From Phycisphaerae bacterium (lineage in GTDB: Bacteria > Planctomycetota > Phycisphaerae > Phycisphaerales > Phycisphaeraceae): a stretch of DNA of 64,000 nt. Of this stretch, positions 34,193-43,958 are shown piece by piece; position 1 is the first letter of the stretch, and each line of letters opens with the position of its first letter. The stretch covers positions 1 through 64,000 of the forward strand of contig JAUHYI010000007.1 in assembly GCA_030426385.1 (NCBI GenBank). The letters run 5' to 3'. The notes below the pieces were generated by a model. It saw only the letters and a program-made list of their open reading frames with translations, had not been told where the DNA came from and searched no databases. A program made the position numbers and the translations under genes.

Positions 34193-35728
34193 TCACTCAC
34201 CATGCCAGAATCGCGACATAAACAGCACTAAAATCGCATAAACCTCTAGCCGGCCCAGTGCCATCAACACGCTCATCACCAACTTACTCGGTGCCGAGAA
34301 AAACCCAAAGTTATCCGTCGGGCCAACCAATCCAAAACCTGGGCCGATGTTGTGCAATGTCGCGGCACTCGCGGTCGCCAAGGTTACGAAGTCCAATTCC
34401 GGTTCGCATACCACCAGAATCGCGGTCCCCAGCGCAAACAATCCCATGATCCCCAACAGATAAACCATCGTGGCCAAACGCAATTCCGGATCGACGATCC
34501 CGTGCCCCACACGCACGCTTCGCACCACATTCGGACGAAACACACGCTCCACTTCCGCGATCATCACCTTGAATGCAATGTAAAAACGAATGACCTTGAT
34601 ACCGCCACCAGTTGAACCAGCCGACGCTCCCACGAACATCAGGATAAACAAAACCAGCTTGGGAATCGGGCCCCATTGCTCATAGTCTGCGGTAGCAAAC
34701 CCGGTCGTCGTTTGCACTGACACCACCTGGAACAATGCAAACCGAATCGCTTCACCGATAGACGGCGCAATCATTTCGCCAGTGGTGATGATGATTGCCT
34801 TGGGCAAAATCGTAAGTGTAATAATGACTGTCGACGTGCCGATGATCGCCAGATACAAACGCAATTCCGGATCGTTGACCAATGTGCGCCATCGCCGACG
34901 TAGCAGGTGGTAATACAAGCCAAAGTTCACGCCTGCCAACAGCATGAACACAATGATGATCCAATCCACCGTGGGCGATCGCATCTGTCCCACGCTCGCA
35001 TTCAATGTACTGAACCCGCCCGTCGCCAACGTCGCAAACGTGTGACAGATCGCATCAAACCAACTCAGTCCCGCCAATCGCAGGATCACCGCTTCGGCAA
35101 TCGTCAGCCCCACATAGATCATCCACAACAGCCGGGCTGTCTCTCGGATTTTCGGACGCACCCCGGGCGACGATGGGCCCGTCGCTTCCACCTGAAACAT
35201 TTTTTTACCACCCACGCCCAACGTCGGCAGCACCGCGACGAACAAAACCACGATACCCAACCCGCCCAACCAGTGCGTCACCGCTCGCCATAGCAGCAAT
35301 GATTTGGGAATCGCTTCGATATCCGTCAGCACACTCGCGCCGGTCGTGGTCAAACCACTCATCGCTTCGAAATAGCAATCGACAAACGAATGAAACGGAT
35401 GATCCGGCGGCGCGGCGGGACTCATCATCGCCCAAAGCCAGAACGGTATCGCCGCCACCACCGCCCCACCCAGCCAACTGATCGCCACCAGCAACAATGC
35501 TTCGCGCCGTCCGAAAAACGTATGTTTGCTCTCACTGAATCGCCACCACAGCAATCCCCCCAACGCCATCCCCGCCGTAATCGCCATGACCATCGCACGC
35601 TGCGCAGGGATCGATATCTCCACCTGCCCATGTTGCAACAACAATCCCGTCAGCTCGGTCAACAGCATCGAGCCCGACAGGACAATCAACAGCAACCCAA
35701 AATGTCGAACCACAATGCGATAATTCAC
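34193..35728 (-). CDS. trkH: Potassium uptake transporter, TrkH family
   Basis: A 511-residue inner-membrane K+ translocating subunit. The four pore-loop selectivity segments are visible: SGLTTTGAS, ATGGFSTLN, TTTGFATAD and HNIGPGFG, the repeated M-P-M layout of the Trk/Ktr/HKT superfamily. GTG start with AGAGG upstream. trkA lies 85 bp upstream in the same direction, so the two form an uptake unit. The third gene at 37317-38468 is a second, divergent TrkH-like pore. Confidence 0.94.
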   Translation of the reverse strand: MNYRIVVRHFGLLLIVLSGSMLLTELTGLLLQHGQVEISIPAQRAMVMAITAGMALGGLLWWRFSESKHTFFGRREALLLVAISWLGGAVVAAIPFWLWAMMSPAAPPDHPFHSFVDCYFEAMSGLTTTGASVLTDIEAIPKSLLLWRAVTHWLGGLGIVVLFVAVLPTLGVGGKKMFQVEATGPSSPGVRPKIRETARLLWMIYVGLTIAEAVILRLAGLSWFDAICHTFATLATGGFSTLNASVGQMRSPTVDWIIIVFMLLAGVNFGLYYHLLRRRWRTLVNDPELRLYLAIIGTSTVIITLTILPKAIIITTGEMIAPSIGEAIRFALFQVVSVQTTTGFATADYEQWGPIPKLVLFILMFVGASAGSTGGGIKVIRFYIAFKVMIAEVERVFRPNVVRSVRVGHGIVDPELRLATMVYLLGIMGLFALGTAILVVCEPELDFVTLATASAATLHNIGPGFGLVGPTDNFGFFSAPSKLVMSVLMALGRLEVYAILVLFMSRFWHGE

Positions 35729-35813
35729 GCCAAACCTCTTGGGCTATTACGATGCCCGCCACACGTCATACGTCATACATGTTCGATGCGATCACGACGC
35801 CCCCGTCTGAGCA

Positions 35814-37157
35814 TCACTTGATACCAAATAGTTCCTGGATCTGCTTCGCCGTGCCCGCCGGTGCAATGATCACTGCCGTATCACCCGCCTCGATCGTGTC
35901 CGTCGCATTGGGCACATGCACATCCTCCCCACGTTGTATCGCCGCCACAATCGTACGCGGTGGAAATTCAATCTCACGCAACGGCTTGTCCACCACCTCG
36001 CTACCCTTCTCAGGCACGCGCACCTCAAACACATCCGCCACACCAATCGCCAGCGAAGCCAGATGTCGCACGGATGATTCATCAATCAAATGTTGAATCT
36101 GCGTCACGGCCGTCACCCGTGGACTAAACGAATGATCGATCCCGATGTGTTCCAACAGATGCAAATAGGTCGGCCGTTGCAACACAGCAACCGCATTACG
36201 CACGCCCATGGTTTTCGCACGCGCTGCCGACAGAATATTCTGTTCGTCATCATCGCTCACTGCCACAAACGCGTCTGCCTGATCGATGCGCTCTTCTTCG
36301 TAGATCGACGTGTCCGTCGGGTCAACACGAATCACCGTCACCCATCCCAATTTCCCGGCCAGTTCGTCCGCTCGTTTCGCATCCGCTTCAAACAAACGAA
36401 TCGCAATGTTGTGCTTGTGCAGCGCTCGGCATAGCCAGACCGCCAACGTGCTGCCTCCCACCAGCATCACCCGTTTGCGTCGCGTCGCTTCGGTATGAAA
36501 CAGTTTTCGGCCCGCCTCAAATGTCGTCACATCCCCCACCAGCGTCGCCACATCTCCCGGTTGAATCACCGTCTGGGCATCAGGAATAAACGCTTTCTTC
36601 TCCCGTTCGATGGCCGCCAAACGCACGCCTTTGGGCAAGGTCACTTCCATCAATGGCTTGCCCACCGCGCTCGCATTATCGCTCACCTGAAACTGCTGCA
36701 TCTCAATCTTGCCGCGGGCAAAATGCTCCACCGCCAACGCCCCTGGATTTCGCAATGTCTGCGCAATCGCCACCGCTGTCGTGTGCTCTGGACACACCAG
36801 GTGATCAATCCCCAGATGCTCGGCATAATTAATACCCTTGCTCTCAAAATAATCGCTGTGATGCACACGCGCGATCGCACGCTTCGCACCCACCGCCTTG
36901 GCAATCGACGCGGCCAACAGATTCACCTCATCACGACTCGTCGCCGCGATGAACAGGTCCGCTTTTTTGCAACCCGCTTCACGCAGGTCTTCGGCATGCA
37001 CACCATTGCCCACCATCACCCGAACATCCAGCACTTCCTCCAGCAGATCCAGCTTGTCCGGATCGCGATCGATAATCGTTATGTTGTCATTGGCCGCGCC
37101 CAGCACTTCTGCTGCGTGCCGTCCAACTTCGCCCGCCCCACAGATCACAATATTCAT
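35814..37157 (-). CDS. trkA: Trk potassium uptake regulator TrkA
   Basis: A 447-residue cytosolic regulatory subunit with the tandem RCK layout: first NAD-binding motif MNIVICGAGEVGRHAAEVLG, first TrkA-C domain to about residue 225, second nucleotide-binding segment RVMLVGGSTLAVWLCRALHK, and a second TrkA-C domain to the end. Such proteins gate TrkH in response to nucleotides. AAGGA close to ATG 37157 supports the start. Sits between trkH and a second TrkH-like gene, all on one strand. Confidence 0.95.
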   Translation of the reverse strand: MNIVICGAGEVGRHAAEVLGAANDNITIIDRDPDKLDLLEEVLDVRVMVGNGVHAEDLREAGCKKADLFIAATSRDEVNLLAASIAKAVGAKRAIARVHHSDYFESKGINYAEHLGIDHLVCPEHTTAVAIAQTLRNPGALAVEHFARGKIEMQQFQVSDNASAVGKPLMEVTLPKGVRLAAIEREKKAFIPDAQTVIQPGDVATLVGDVTTFEAGRKLFHTEATRRKRVMLVGGSTLAVWLCRALHKHNIAIRLFEADAKRADELAGKLGWVTVIRVDPTDTSIYEEERIDQADAFVAVSDDDEQNILSAARAKTMGVRNAVAVLQRPTYLHLLEHIGIDHSFSPRVTAVTQIQHLIDESSVRHLASLAIGVADVFEVRVPEKGSEVVDKPLREIEFPPRTIVAAIQRGEDVHVPNATDTIEAGDTAVIIAPAGTAKQIQELFGIK

Positions 37158-37316
37158 AATCCTTGGCTCCTGACCGACCTATCAAACAACCCAATAGCAT
37201 AACCACATTCAACTGATATCGCCCCGCAACCCTAACACCATCAAAACGCCCCCCCCCCACAAACCCACACACCCACACCTACACCCATCCCCACCACCCC
37301 TGTTCAAATCAATCAC

Positions 37317-38468
37317 TCACCGCCCACGCAGCACCGCTGTGCCCAGAATTGTAATCGGCAACACGCGCCCCACAACCATCCCCACCACCAACACCAGTTT
37401 CCCAATTGCCGTCAGCCCATCGCTCACCCCCGCGCTCAACCCTGTCGTACTCACCGCACTCACTGATTCAAACAACAATACGCCCAACGGATACGGCTCA
37501 CACAAGCTCAGCAAATACACCACGCCACTGACCAACAGCGTCATCGATAACACGATCACCACCGCCGCCCGCGACACCGCTTTACCTTTGCCCCACAACG
37601 TCGACACCCACAACGCCAACACCGTCGTCATGATCCCGCCCCCCGTGCCACCCGGCGATGCGCCGATCATCATCATCCCCATCAGCGCCACGCGACCCGC
37701 TGGCCGAACATCTTCGATCGCCATCGCATCAATTCCCGCGCTCCGCGCCGACACCGCCAGAAACGAACTATCCGCCACCACGCGCATCAACCGCACGCCA
37801 TCGATCGGCTCGGCTTCCACCCGATTCGCCGTCACATTCAAATCCAGTCGATCGTAAATCGCAGGCATCAATTGCGACAGGCACAACATCACCACGCCGA
37901 TCAAATAACAACCGGCGGTCACCGTGATCACGATCCGCCGATGGTTCGGCAAATGCAATAGAAAAACACCCAGCCCACCCACCACAATCAAACTGGCCAT
38001 CACCCCATGCGTCGTCCACGCGTACCGCGCGTCGGACATCGACACGAACCCCGTGTTCGTTACCCCGCACATCGCCAACCACACCGCCCGCCCAATCGAC
38101 TCACCACCCAACACAAACAGCAACGCGCCCACCGCCTGAATCAGCGCCAACACCCCGGCTACTTTCCACAACTTCACCCGCCCCAGAATCATCCACACCC
38201 CGTAATGCACCGTCGCCACCGCGCCCGCCTGCATCAATAATCCCAACAACACCAACCCCGGCACCGTCATGCGCAACCATGGATCGCCCACCGATGACAA
38301 CCCCACCGTGCACGCCGCACTGCTCGACAAAAATAACGCATCGAGCCAACCCAGACCATCGCCACCGTTCACCATGCCCGGCAATCGCAACAACATCGTC
38401 CCGGTCAACACCAAACCACCGATCACCATCGGCAACCGCAATATCAACCGCCACAACGTTCGTTCCAA
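37317..38468 (-). CDS. Second, divergent TrkH/KtrB-like cation channel
   Basis: A 383-residue membrane protein with four degenerate pore loops: AACTVGLSS, GVTNTGFVS, ARSAGID and STTGLSAG, and the SPGGTGGGI motif before the third to fourth repeats that marks TrkH/KtrB proteins. It is about 130 residues shorter than the TrkH at 34193-35728 and lacks the N-terminal helices of TrkH, more like KtrB. The first loop has Val in place of the usual Thr/Ser before Gly, and selectivity is uncertain. TTG start with AGAGG upstream. A shared TrkA regulator is plausible. Confidence 0.85.
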   Translation of the reverse strand: MERTLWRLILRLPMVIGGLVLTGTMLLRLPGMVNGGDGLGWLDALFLSSSAACTVGLSSVGDPWLRMTVPGLVLLGLLMQAGAVATVHYGVWMILGRVKLWKVAGVLALIQAVGALLFVLGGESIGRAVWLAMCGVTNTGFVSMSDARYAWTTHGVMASLIVVGGLGVFLLHLPNHRRIVITVTAGCYLIGVVMLCLSQLMPAIYDRLDLNVTANRVEAEPIDGVRLMRVVADSSFLAVSARSAGIDAMAIEDVRPAGRVALMGMMMIGASPGGTGGGIMTTVLALWVSTLWGKGKAVSRAAVVIVLSMTLLVSGVVYLLSLCEPYPLGVLLFESVSAVSTTGLSAGVSDGLTAIGKLVLVVGMVVGRVLPITILGTAVLRGR

Positions 38469-38484
38469 AACAACCTCTCATTCA

Positions 38485-38660
38485 CACCCCCCACCACCCC
38501 CACCACCCCACCCACATTTTCCCCTCCCATAAAAAAATGACATGCCCCCCCCCACTTTCCCCCTCTTGCCCCCCACTCTCCCCTCGTATTTCCTAACACC
38601 GCTTGCGGCTTAGCCCCCCCACCTCTCCTCCTCACCTCTCCCCCTCCTCTCCCCCCCACA
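38485..38660. repeat. Long C-rich tract
   Basis: C-runs with ACATTTTCCCC, ACTTTCCCCC and CACTCTCCCC units, partly at 11-bp spacing, including GCTTGCGGCTTAGC at about 38602-38615 (also near 1492). No gene seen in 38469-38673. A second C-rich patch lies near 37239-37300. Confidence 0.8.
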
Positions 38661-38673
38661 CGCCATACCCATA

Positions 38674-39483
38674 TCACTCCACCACCAACGACCCCGGATC
38701 AAACGTCGGCTCCGGATATTGCATACGCAATCCTTTCAGTGTCCGCACCAGCACTTCGCTGATCAGCAAATTGCGGAACCATCGATTCTCTGCCGGGATC
38801 ACATACCACGGCGCATGCTTGGCATTGCAACGCGTCATCGCAATTTCATAGGCCTGTTGATAATCATCCCAACGCTCGCGCTCGATCAAATCTTCCGGAT
38901 TAAATTTCCAATGCTTGTCAGGCCGATCCAGTCGCCGTTGCAAACGCAGCTTTTGATAGTCCTTGGAAATGTGCAGGAACAACTTGATAATCGTCGTCCC
39001 CTCATCGCTTAGCATCTGCTCAAAATCATTGATATGCCGATAGCGCTTTTTCCAACGCGCTGGTGGCACCAGATTTTTCACGCGCGCAATCAGAATATCC
39101 TCATAGTGCGATCGATTATGCACACAGATATGCCCAGCCCGTGGGACGTTCTGATGGATGCGCCATAAAAAATCATGCGCCAGCTCAATCCCATTGGGGG
39201 CTTTAAAACTCACCACCTTGCAGCCCTGTGGATTCACCGGCCCAAACACCGAACGAATCGTCGAATCCTTCCCCCCCGCATCCATTGCCTGCAACAGCAC
39301 CAACACGGAATGCTTGCCCTCGGCGTACAGCAATTTCTGCAAGCGCGTCATGTCATCGTGCAGTTCGATCAAGCGCGCTTTCGCTTCACGCTTCACCACA
39401 CCACCCTCATCCGCCGGGTCAAACCGCGACAGACGCACTTTCTTACCAGGCTCAATCCGATAGTTCTTGATATCCACAAGCAT
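38674..39483 (-). CDS. Polyphosphate kinase 2 family protein
   Basis: A 269-residue PPK2 enzyme transferring phosphate between polyphosphate and a nucleotide. The Walker A motif is in QAMDAGGKDSTIRSVFGPVN, the conserved NRSHYED (Walker-B side) and the lid with basic residues (RQRR-like QRRLDRPDKHWKF) follow. The length fits the short class I PPK2 (about 270-300 residues). The direction, nucleoside and class (I or III) cannot be fixed from sequence alone. ATG 39483 is used; a TTG 18 bases earlier is possible. Confidence 0.93.
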   Translation of the reverse strand: MLVDIKNYRIEPGKKVRLSRFDPADEGGVVKREAKARLIELHDDMTRLQKLLYAEGKHSVLVLLQAMDAGGKDSTIRSVFGPVNPQGCKVVSFKAPNGIELAHDFLWRIHQNVPRAGHICVHNRSHYEDILIARVKNLVPPARWKKRYRHINDFEQMLSDEGTTIIKLFLHISKDYQKLRLQRRLDRPDKHWKFNPEDLIERERWDDYQQAYEIAMTRCNAKHAPWYVIPAENRWFRNLLISEVLVRTLKGLRMQYPEPTFDPGSLVVE

Positions 39484-39586
39484 GGCCGAATTGTAACCCA
39501 ATGCCCCACCCCGTGACGACCGACCATGTTTTCCCCATCATTCTTGACCCGCCTCGCAATATCACCGCTCTGATCCCATCACTAAT

Positions 39587-39700
39587 ACCCGTCCCGCTAA
39601 AAACTCACGTGGTCTAAATTTTTCTCCTGACGCAGACGCCCGGCATTCACCGGGAGCTCGCATGAATCTAAACGCAAGTATTTCGCGTAATCCATATAAC
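39587..39700. repeat. Dispersed repeat family A, copy 3
   Basis: AATACCCGTCCCGCTAAAAA, CTCACGTGGTCTAA, the hairpin CCCGGCATTCACCGGGAG (about 39640-39657) and the tail CTAAACGCAAGTATTTCGCG. A C-rich tract follows to about 39790. Nothing else is seen in 39484-39899. Confidence 0.85.
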
Positions 39701-39899
39701 CACCCCCAACCACGCCACATGCCCCCCCCCCAACTTCCCCCTGCTCCACCGGCTCCCTCTGCTCCCTCTGCTCTCCCACATTCCTTTCCCCAGTTCCCCT
39801 CCCAACCACCATGAAATGAACATTCAGTTTTTCCACAACAATTCGCCGATACCACCCTAAGCCACCTAAAAACTCAACACGTTTTTTTAGCCTTCACCC

Positions 39900-41978
39900 A
39901 TGACCAATACCCCTGACCCCCACCACACCATAAACCAATCCTCGGACGCTTCGCCCGTATCGCAGTCACCGGCGGACTTGTTCGCTCAGGCTGCGGATCA
40001 TTTCATGCGCGACGACATGCTCGCGGCTCAATCGCTTTGCCAGAATCTCATCAATGCCGACGACAATCACGCCGACGCATGGCATCTGCTCGGCCTCATC
40101 GATCAACGCACCGGCAATCCCGATCAGGCCCGCACCATGTTCGATCGCGCCATCGCCATCGACCACCACAACCCCAACTACCGCCTCAGCGCTGCCATTC
40201 TTCTCAAGTCTCTGGGCCAACTCGAACAGGCTGCCGACGCCTATCAACAACTTCTCGAACTCCATCACGACCACGCCGCCGCATGGTCCAATCTTGCCAA
40301 CGCCTACATCGATCTCAAACGCTATGACCAGGCCATCCGCGCCGCACACACCGCCATCCGCATCGATCCCAACCTTGCACCAGCGCATCACAATCTCGGC
40401 CGAGCCTACCGACTCACCCATCAACTTCCCGACGCGATCCACGCCTACCACCGCGCCACGCAATTACAACCGGCCAACCCCACCGCCTGGCTAGGCCTCG
40501 GTATCGCGCTTCGTTTCAACGACCAATACGACGACGCTTACAACGCGCTCGAACATGCTGTCGCACTCGACCCCAACCTTCCCGATGCATGGCACGAGCT
40601 GGGCAAACTCCAACGCGATCTGGGCGAAACCGATGCATCACTACAATCCTTCACCCGCGTGGCAAACCTTGATCCCTGCGACGATCTGGTGCGCGATATT
40701 GCCGTCACGCTCAACTACACCCCTTCGGCTGATCTTCACGAAACCTTCGAACACCACCAACGCTGGGCCCAGCGCATCGAATCCCATGCATTGAAAATCC
40801 CCAGCAACATCACACCACACAATCTTGCTCCCCCCCCCCACACGCCCCACGCCCCCCACCCCCCCCGCGCCCTCCGCATTGGCTACGCTTCGCCCGATTT
40901 CCGACAACACGCCTGCGCGTCATTCATCGAACCCTTGCTCACCGATTACGATCGCACTCGGTTTGAAATTTTTTGTTACGCCGACGTCAGCAATGCCGAC
41001 ATCGACGCCATCACAAAACGCTTGCAATCTCACGTCCCCAATTGGCGCAACACCCACGGCATGACCGACGATCAATTCGCCCAACAGATCGACGATGATC
41101 GCATTGACATCCTCATCGATCTGGCCGGTCACACGGCAGACAATCGCCTCACCGCGTTCGCGCGCCGACTCGCGCCCATCCAGGCGACCTATCTCGGCTA
41201 CCCCAATACCACCGCCCTCAAAAACATCGACTACCGCATCACCGATCCATATGCCGACCCCATCGACTTGCCCACACTCGGCACCGAAACTCTCTTGCGC
41301 ATCGACGGCGGCTTGTCATGTTACCGCCCATCCACCAGCGCACCCGAACCCAATCCGTTGCCCGCTTTGCAAAATCATTTCATCACATTCGGCTCACTGG
41401 CCAACCCCGCCAAAATCAACCAACCCCTCCTCGCTCTCTGGTGCCAAACCCTTAACGCCATCCCCGACTCTCGTTTGCTTTTGATCCGACAAACTCTTTG
41501 CAACCGCGTCAAAAAGCGCATCACCGATGCCTTGCAACAATTCGGCCTCACCCCTGATCGCTTCACCATCCAATCCCAGCACGACACCCCCACGACACCG
41601 ATCGCGTCCTACCATCACTTCGATATCGCGCTCGACACGTTCCCCTACGCCGGCCACACCACCACCTGCGAATCGCTATGGATGGGCGTCCCCACCATCA
41701 CCCTCGTCGGCGATTGCTACGCCGCACGCATGGGCGCCAGCGTTCTCACCCAGGCTGGCTTCCCGGATTGGATCGCATCCACGCCGGAACAGTTCATCGC
41801 TATCGCGGTCCAACTCGCCGCTCCGTCCCGCCGTGACCAATTGGCCAACCTCCGCCAATCCATGCGCCACACCATCGCCGCATCTTCGCTATGCAACACC
41901 GCGCAGCGCGTCCCTCTAATCGAACGCGCCTACATCCAGATGTGGCAAAACTATCAGTGCAAAAACATCACGCGATAA
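39900..41978 (+). CDS. TPR + O-GlcNAc transferase-like (GT41) protein
   Basis: A 692-residue cytosolic-type glycosyltransferase. About six TPRs span residues 25-260 (WHLLGLIDQRTGNPDQARTM, WSNLANAYIDLKRYDQAIRA). The GT41 catalytic region follows, with RIGYASPDFRQHACASF, DLAGHTADNRLTAFARR, APIQATYLGYPNTT, FGSLANPAKINQPLL and DTFPYAGHTTTCESLWMGVP, all characteristic OGT/SPINDLY blocks. It should add a sugar from a UDP or GDP donor to Ser/Thr of target proteins. Residues ~308-323 are a Pro/His insert from a C-rich repeat (40828-40870), between the two parts. Confidence 0.9.
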   Translation: MTNTPDPHHTINQSSDASPVSQSPADLFAQAADHFMRDDMLAAQSLCQNLINADDNHADAWHLLGLIDQRTGNPDQARTMFDRAIAIDHHNPNYRLSAAILLKSLGQLEQAADAYQQLLELHHDHAAAWSNLANAYIDLKRYDQAIRAAHTAIRIDPNLAPAHHNLGRAYRLTHQLPDAIHAYHRATQLQPANPTAWLGLGIALRFNDQYDDAYNALEHAVALDPNLPDAWHELGKLQRDLGETDASLQSFTRVANLDPCDDLVRDIAVTLNYTPSADLHETFEHHQRWAQRIESHALKIPSNITPHNLAPPPHTPHAPHPPRALRIGYASPDFRQHACASFIEPLLTDYDRTRFEIFCYADVSNADIDAITKRLQSHVPNWRNTHGMTDDQFAQQIDDDRIDILIDLAGHTADNRLTAFARRLAPIQATYLGYPNTTALKNIDYRITDPYADPIDLPTLGTETLLRIDGGLSCYRPSTSAPEPNPLPALQNHFITFGSLANPAKINQPLLALWCQTLNAIPDSRLLLIRQTLCNRVKKRITDALQQFGLTPDRFTIQSQHDTPTTPIASYHHFDIALDTFPYAGHTTTCESLWMGVPTITLVGDCYAARMGASVLTQAGFPDWIASTPEQFIAIAVQLAAPSRRDQLANLRQSMRHTIAASSLCNTAQRVPLIERAYIQMWQNYQCKNITR

Positions 41979-42058
41979 ACGTGTTGTTCGCCATGCCCCG
42001 TTTTAAAAATCCGAATTTCGAAATTCGAAATTAGAAATTGAAATCCAACTTCGCCCGC

Positions 42059-42733
42059 TTACTCAATCTCAGGCCGAAGCGCGATCGTCGGCCCGGGCAC
42101 AATCCCATACCCACGCAATCGCTCGGCCACCTTGCGATCTCGCGGGGCGACCCACAACGCACGACGCAAGGACAGAATCGCTTCATCCTCATCGCCCATG
42201 CTCTCGTAAAAATCGGCGGCAGCGGTGTGTGGCAATGGATCGCCTACCTCGGCAAATTCATACGCTTTTCGCAAAGCCAATCGCGCATTATCCACATCGC
42301 CTACCTTGCCCAGATACCACGCCTGCCGTACATAGTCATACGTCGTCTTGTATTCTTCGGCTGCTCGCTTCAACAACGAAAACAACGTCGCTTGTTCGTC
42401 TTGCCGATAGATCGCTTCGGCTAAACGATCTAAAATATCGCTCGTCTCCGCATGACGATCACGCAAACTCCACGCTCGCTCCAGGTGACCCTCCGCTTCG
42501 ACCAATCGTCCCTGCTCCATCACCAAACCGCCCAGCATGTACTGCGCTTCCCAGTCCGTCGGGTCTTGTTTAATGGCCTGCACCAGATATTTTTCCGCGG
42601 AAACCTGATCTCCGTGAAACGACGACACATGCGCTTTGTCACGCAAGGCGTAGTTCGGCGTCGCACACCCCACAGTCACGCAAACCACCAACGACAAAAT
42701 CACCAGCAAACCAGATCGCAAAGCATCATGCAT
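42059..42733 (-). CDS. TPR lipoprotein
   Basis: A 224-residue protein with a lipoprotein signal: basic start, LLVILSLVVCVTVGC with a lipobox at about residues 20-23, then TPR-like helices (DPTDWEAQYMLGGLVMEQGR, WYLGKVGDVDNARLALRKA, DFYESMGDEDEAILSLRRAL). Predicted outer-membrane- or inner-membrane-anchored scaffold with unknown partner. ATG 42733 (GAGGA eight bases upstream) is chosen over earlier in-frame starts that precede the signal by up to 61 residues. Convergent with the OGT-like gene. Confidence 0.82.
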   Translation of the reverse strand: MHDALRSGLLVILSLVVCVTVGCATPNYALRDKAHVSSFHGDQVSAEKYLVQAIKQDPTDWEAQYMLGGLVMEQGRLVEAEGHLERAWSLRDRHAETSDILDRLAEAIYRQDEQATLFSLLKRAAEEYKTTYDYVRQAWYLGKVGDVDNARLALRKAYEFAEVGDPLPHTAAADFYESMGDEDEAILSLRRALWVAPRDRKVAERLRGYGIVPGPTIALRPEIE

Positions 42734-42942
42734 GCGTACATTCCTCATCGTAAAAACAGAACCGAACCAAACATTACCAATGCCAACACCCCACTGTAAC
42801 CGACGACGCGACCGAATAACCGTATAACCGAGTTTGCTCAAGTGTTCAGTCGCACAAGCGCACTCGGATACAATCAGAACAGTCGCGACCCGCCACTCCA
42901 CTCTATTATATACCACAACCCAACAAACGCCCCCGCCCCCCC

Positions 42943-43019
42943 CACATTACCCCCGCATTACCCTTGCGTTACCTCCGCATTACCTTGTGCATTACTCCTG
43001 CATTTCGTCATCCACTTTT
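42943..43019. repeat. 11-bp C-rich minisatellite, seven units
   Basis: Units CACATTACCCC, CGCATTACCCT, TGCGTTACCTC, CGCATTACCTT, GTGCATTACTC and two more, each 11 bp, upstream of the gene at 43076. This 342-bp gap holds nothing else. Confidence 0.9.
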
Positions 43020-43075
43020 TCACGCACTTTCTCACGCACAGATTCCACTCTCTGGTCTCCGAGATTCAAGCCCTC

Positions 43076-43588
43076 ATGACTGCGACAGGCCCCACACCAA
43101 TCCCGACGCTGCCCACCGTCATCCTTCACCACCACGACGGGCCATTCCCCGATCACTACGACTGGCTGCTCACTGATCCCACTCGGACGGACGGCTACCT
43201 CTGGACCGCCCGTGTTGCCATCCCCCCCGACCAGTGGCTGGAACAATCGCATTTCATCATCGAACCCATCAGCCACCACCGCCCACACTATCTCACCTAC
43301 CAAGGCCCACTCTCCGATCGCCGAGGCCAGGTCACCCGCATCGCCCACGGCTCGTTCACCCCCGAAATCTGGCAACCCCACGACATCTCACCCATCATCC
43401 AGATCACCCTCCATATCCCCAACTCACCCCTGAACCAAACCCGATTCCTCCTCGCCCCCCCACCCCCCCCACCCCCCCAGCACCCCCCGCATCCCCTGCA
43501 CCCCCCGCACGCAATCACGCCCCAACCAGAACCGTCTACACACCCCAACACCCCTCCAAACTGGCTGGCTACCCCCATTCATCAATAA
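43076..43588 (+). CDS. LigD 3'-phosphoesterase-like protein with Pro/His tail
   Basis: A 170-residue protein whose first 120 residues have HHDGPFPDHYDWLL, LWTARVAIPPDQW and HYLTYQGPLSDRRGQVTRIA, resembling the phosphoesterase domain of bacterial LigD (HYDxRL, SWAVPKG, HP..Y..EG...G.G.V). LigD-PE proteins trim 3' ends of DNA before joining. The last 40 residues are Pro/His-rich and come from 9-bp C-rich repeats (43454-43520). No ligase or Ku gene is nearby, so a DNA-repair role is only a suggestion. Confidence 0.5.
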   Translation: MTATGPTPIPTLPTVILHHHDGPFPDHYDWLLTDPTRTDGYLWTARVAIPPDQWLEQSHFIIEPISHHRPHYLTYQGPLSDRRGQVTRIAHGSFTPEIWQPHDISPIIQITLHIPNSPLNQTRFLLAPPPPPPPQHPPHPLHPPHAITPQPEPSTHPNTPPNWLATPIHQ

Positions 43589-43719
43589 CCCCCTCCAACA
43601 CCGCTCGCACACACTGCCCAATATTCAATATCCCACAAACTTCCTCAAATACCTTACCCAGACCCCCCATCCCCCCCCCACACCTCCCCCCACTTCCCCC
43701 CACCCCCCCCAAACCGCGA

Positions 43720-43767
43720 TGAAATATTTCATTTTATCGTTGACAATTTCATAATCGGTGGTACTAT
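43720..43767 (+). promoter_or_regulatory. Promoter and operator-like palindrome before the LacI gene
   Basis: TTGACA (43740-43745) and TACTAT (43762-43767) are spaced by 16 bp. The perfect palindrome TGAAATATTTCA (43720-43731) lies nine bases upstream of the -35 box and may be an operator. The region is AT-rich and contrasts with the C-rich tract just before it (43660-43712). Confidence 0.6.
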
Positions 43768-43958
43768 TAACATAACGCAGCACCCCCCTCGCCCAGCAAC
43801 CCCGTTGCAATTGCAAAGTTACATGTGCTGCCTGACTCGTATTTGCTTCGTATTCGGCTTTTATTTTCGTATTTCAGTTTCTGCTTCTATTTGGTTCCCT
43901 TTTCGCTTTGCCCATACGTATCCGTCTCGTGCTGTCCCAAACTGCTGTCGTCCACGTT

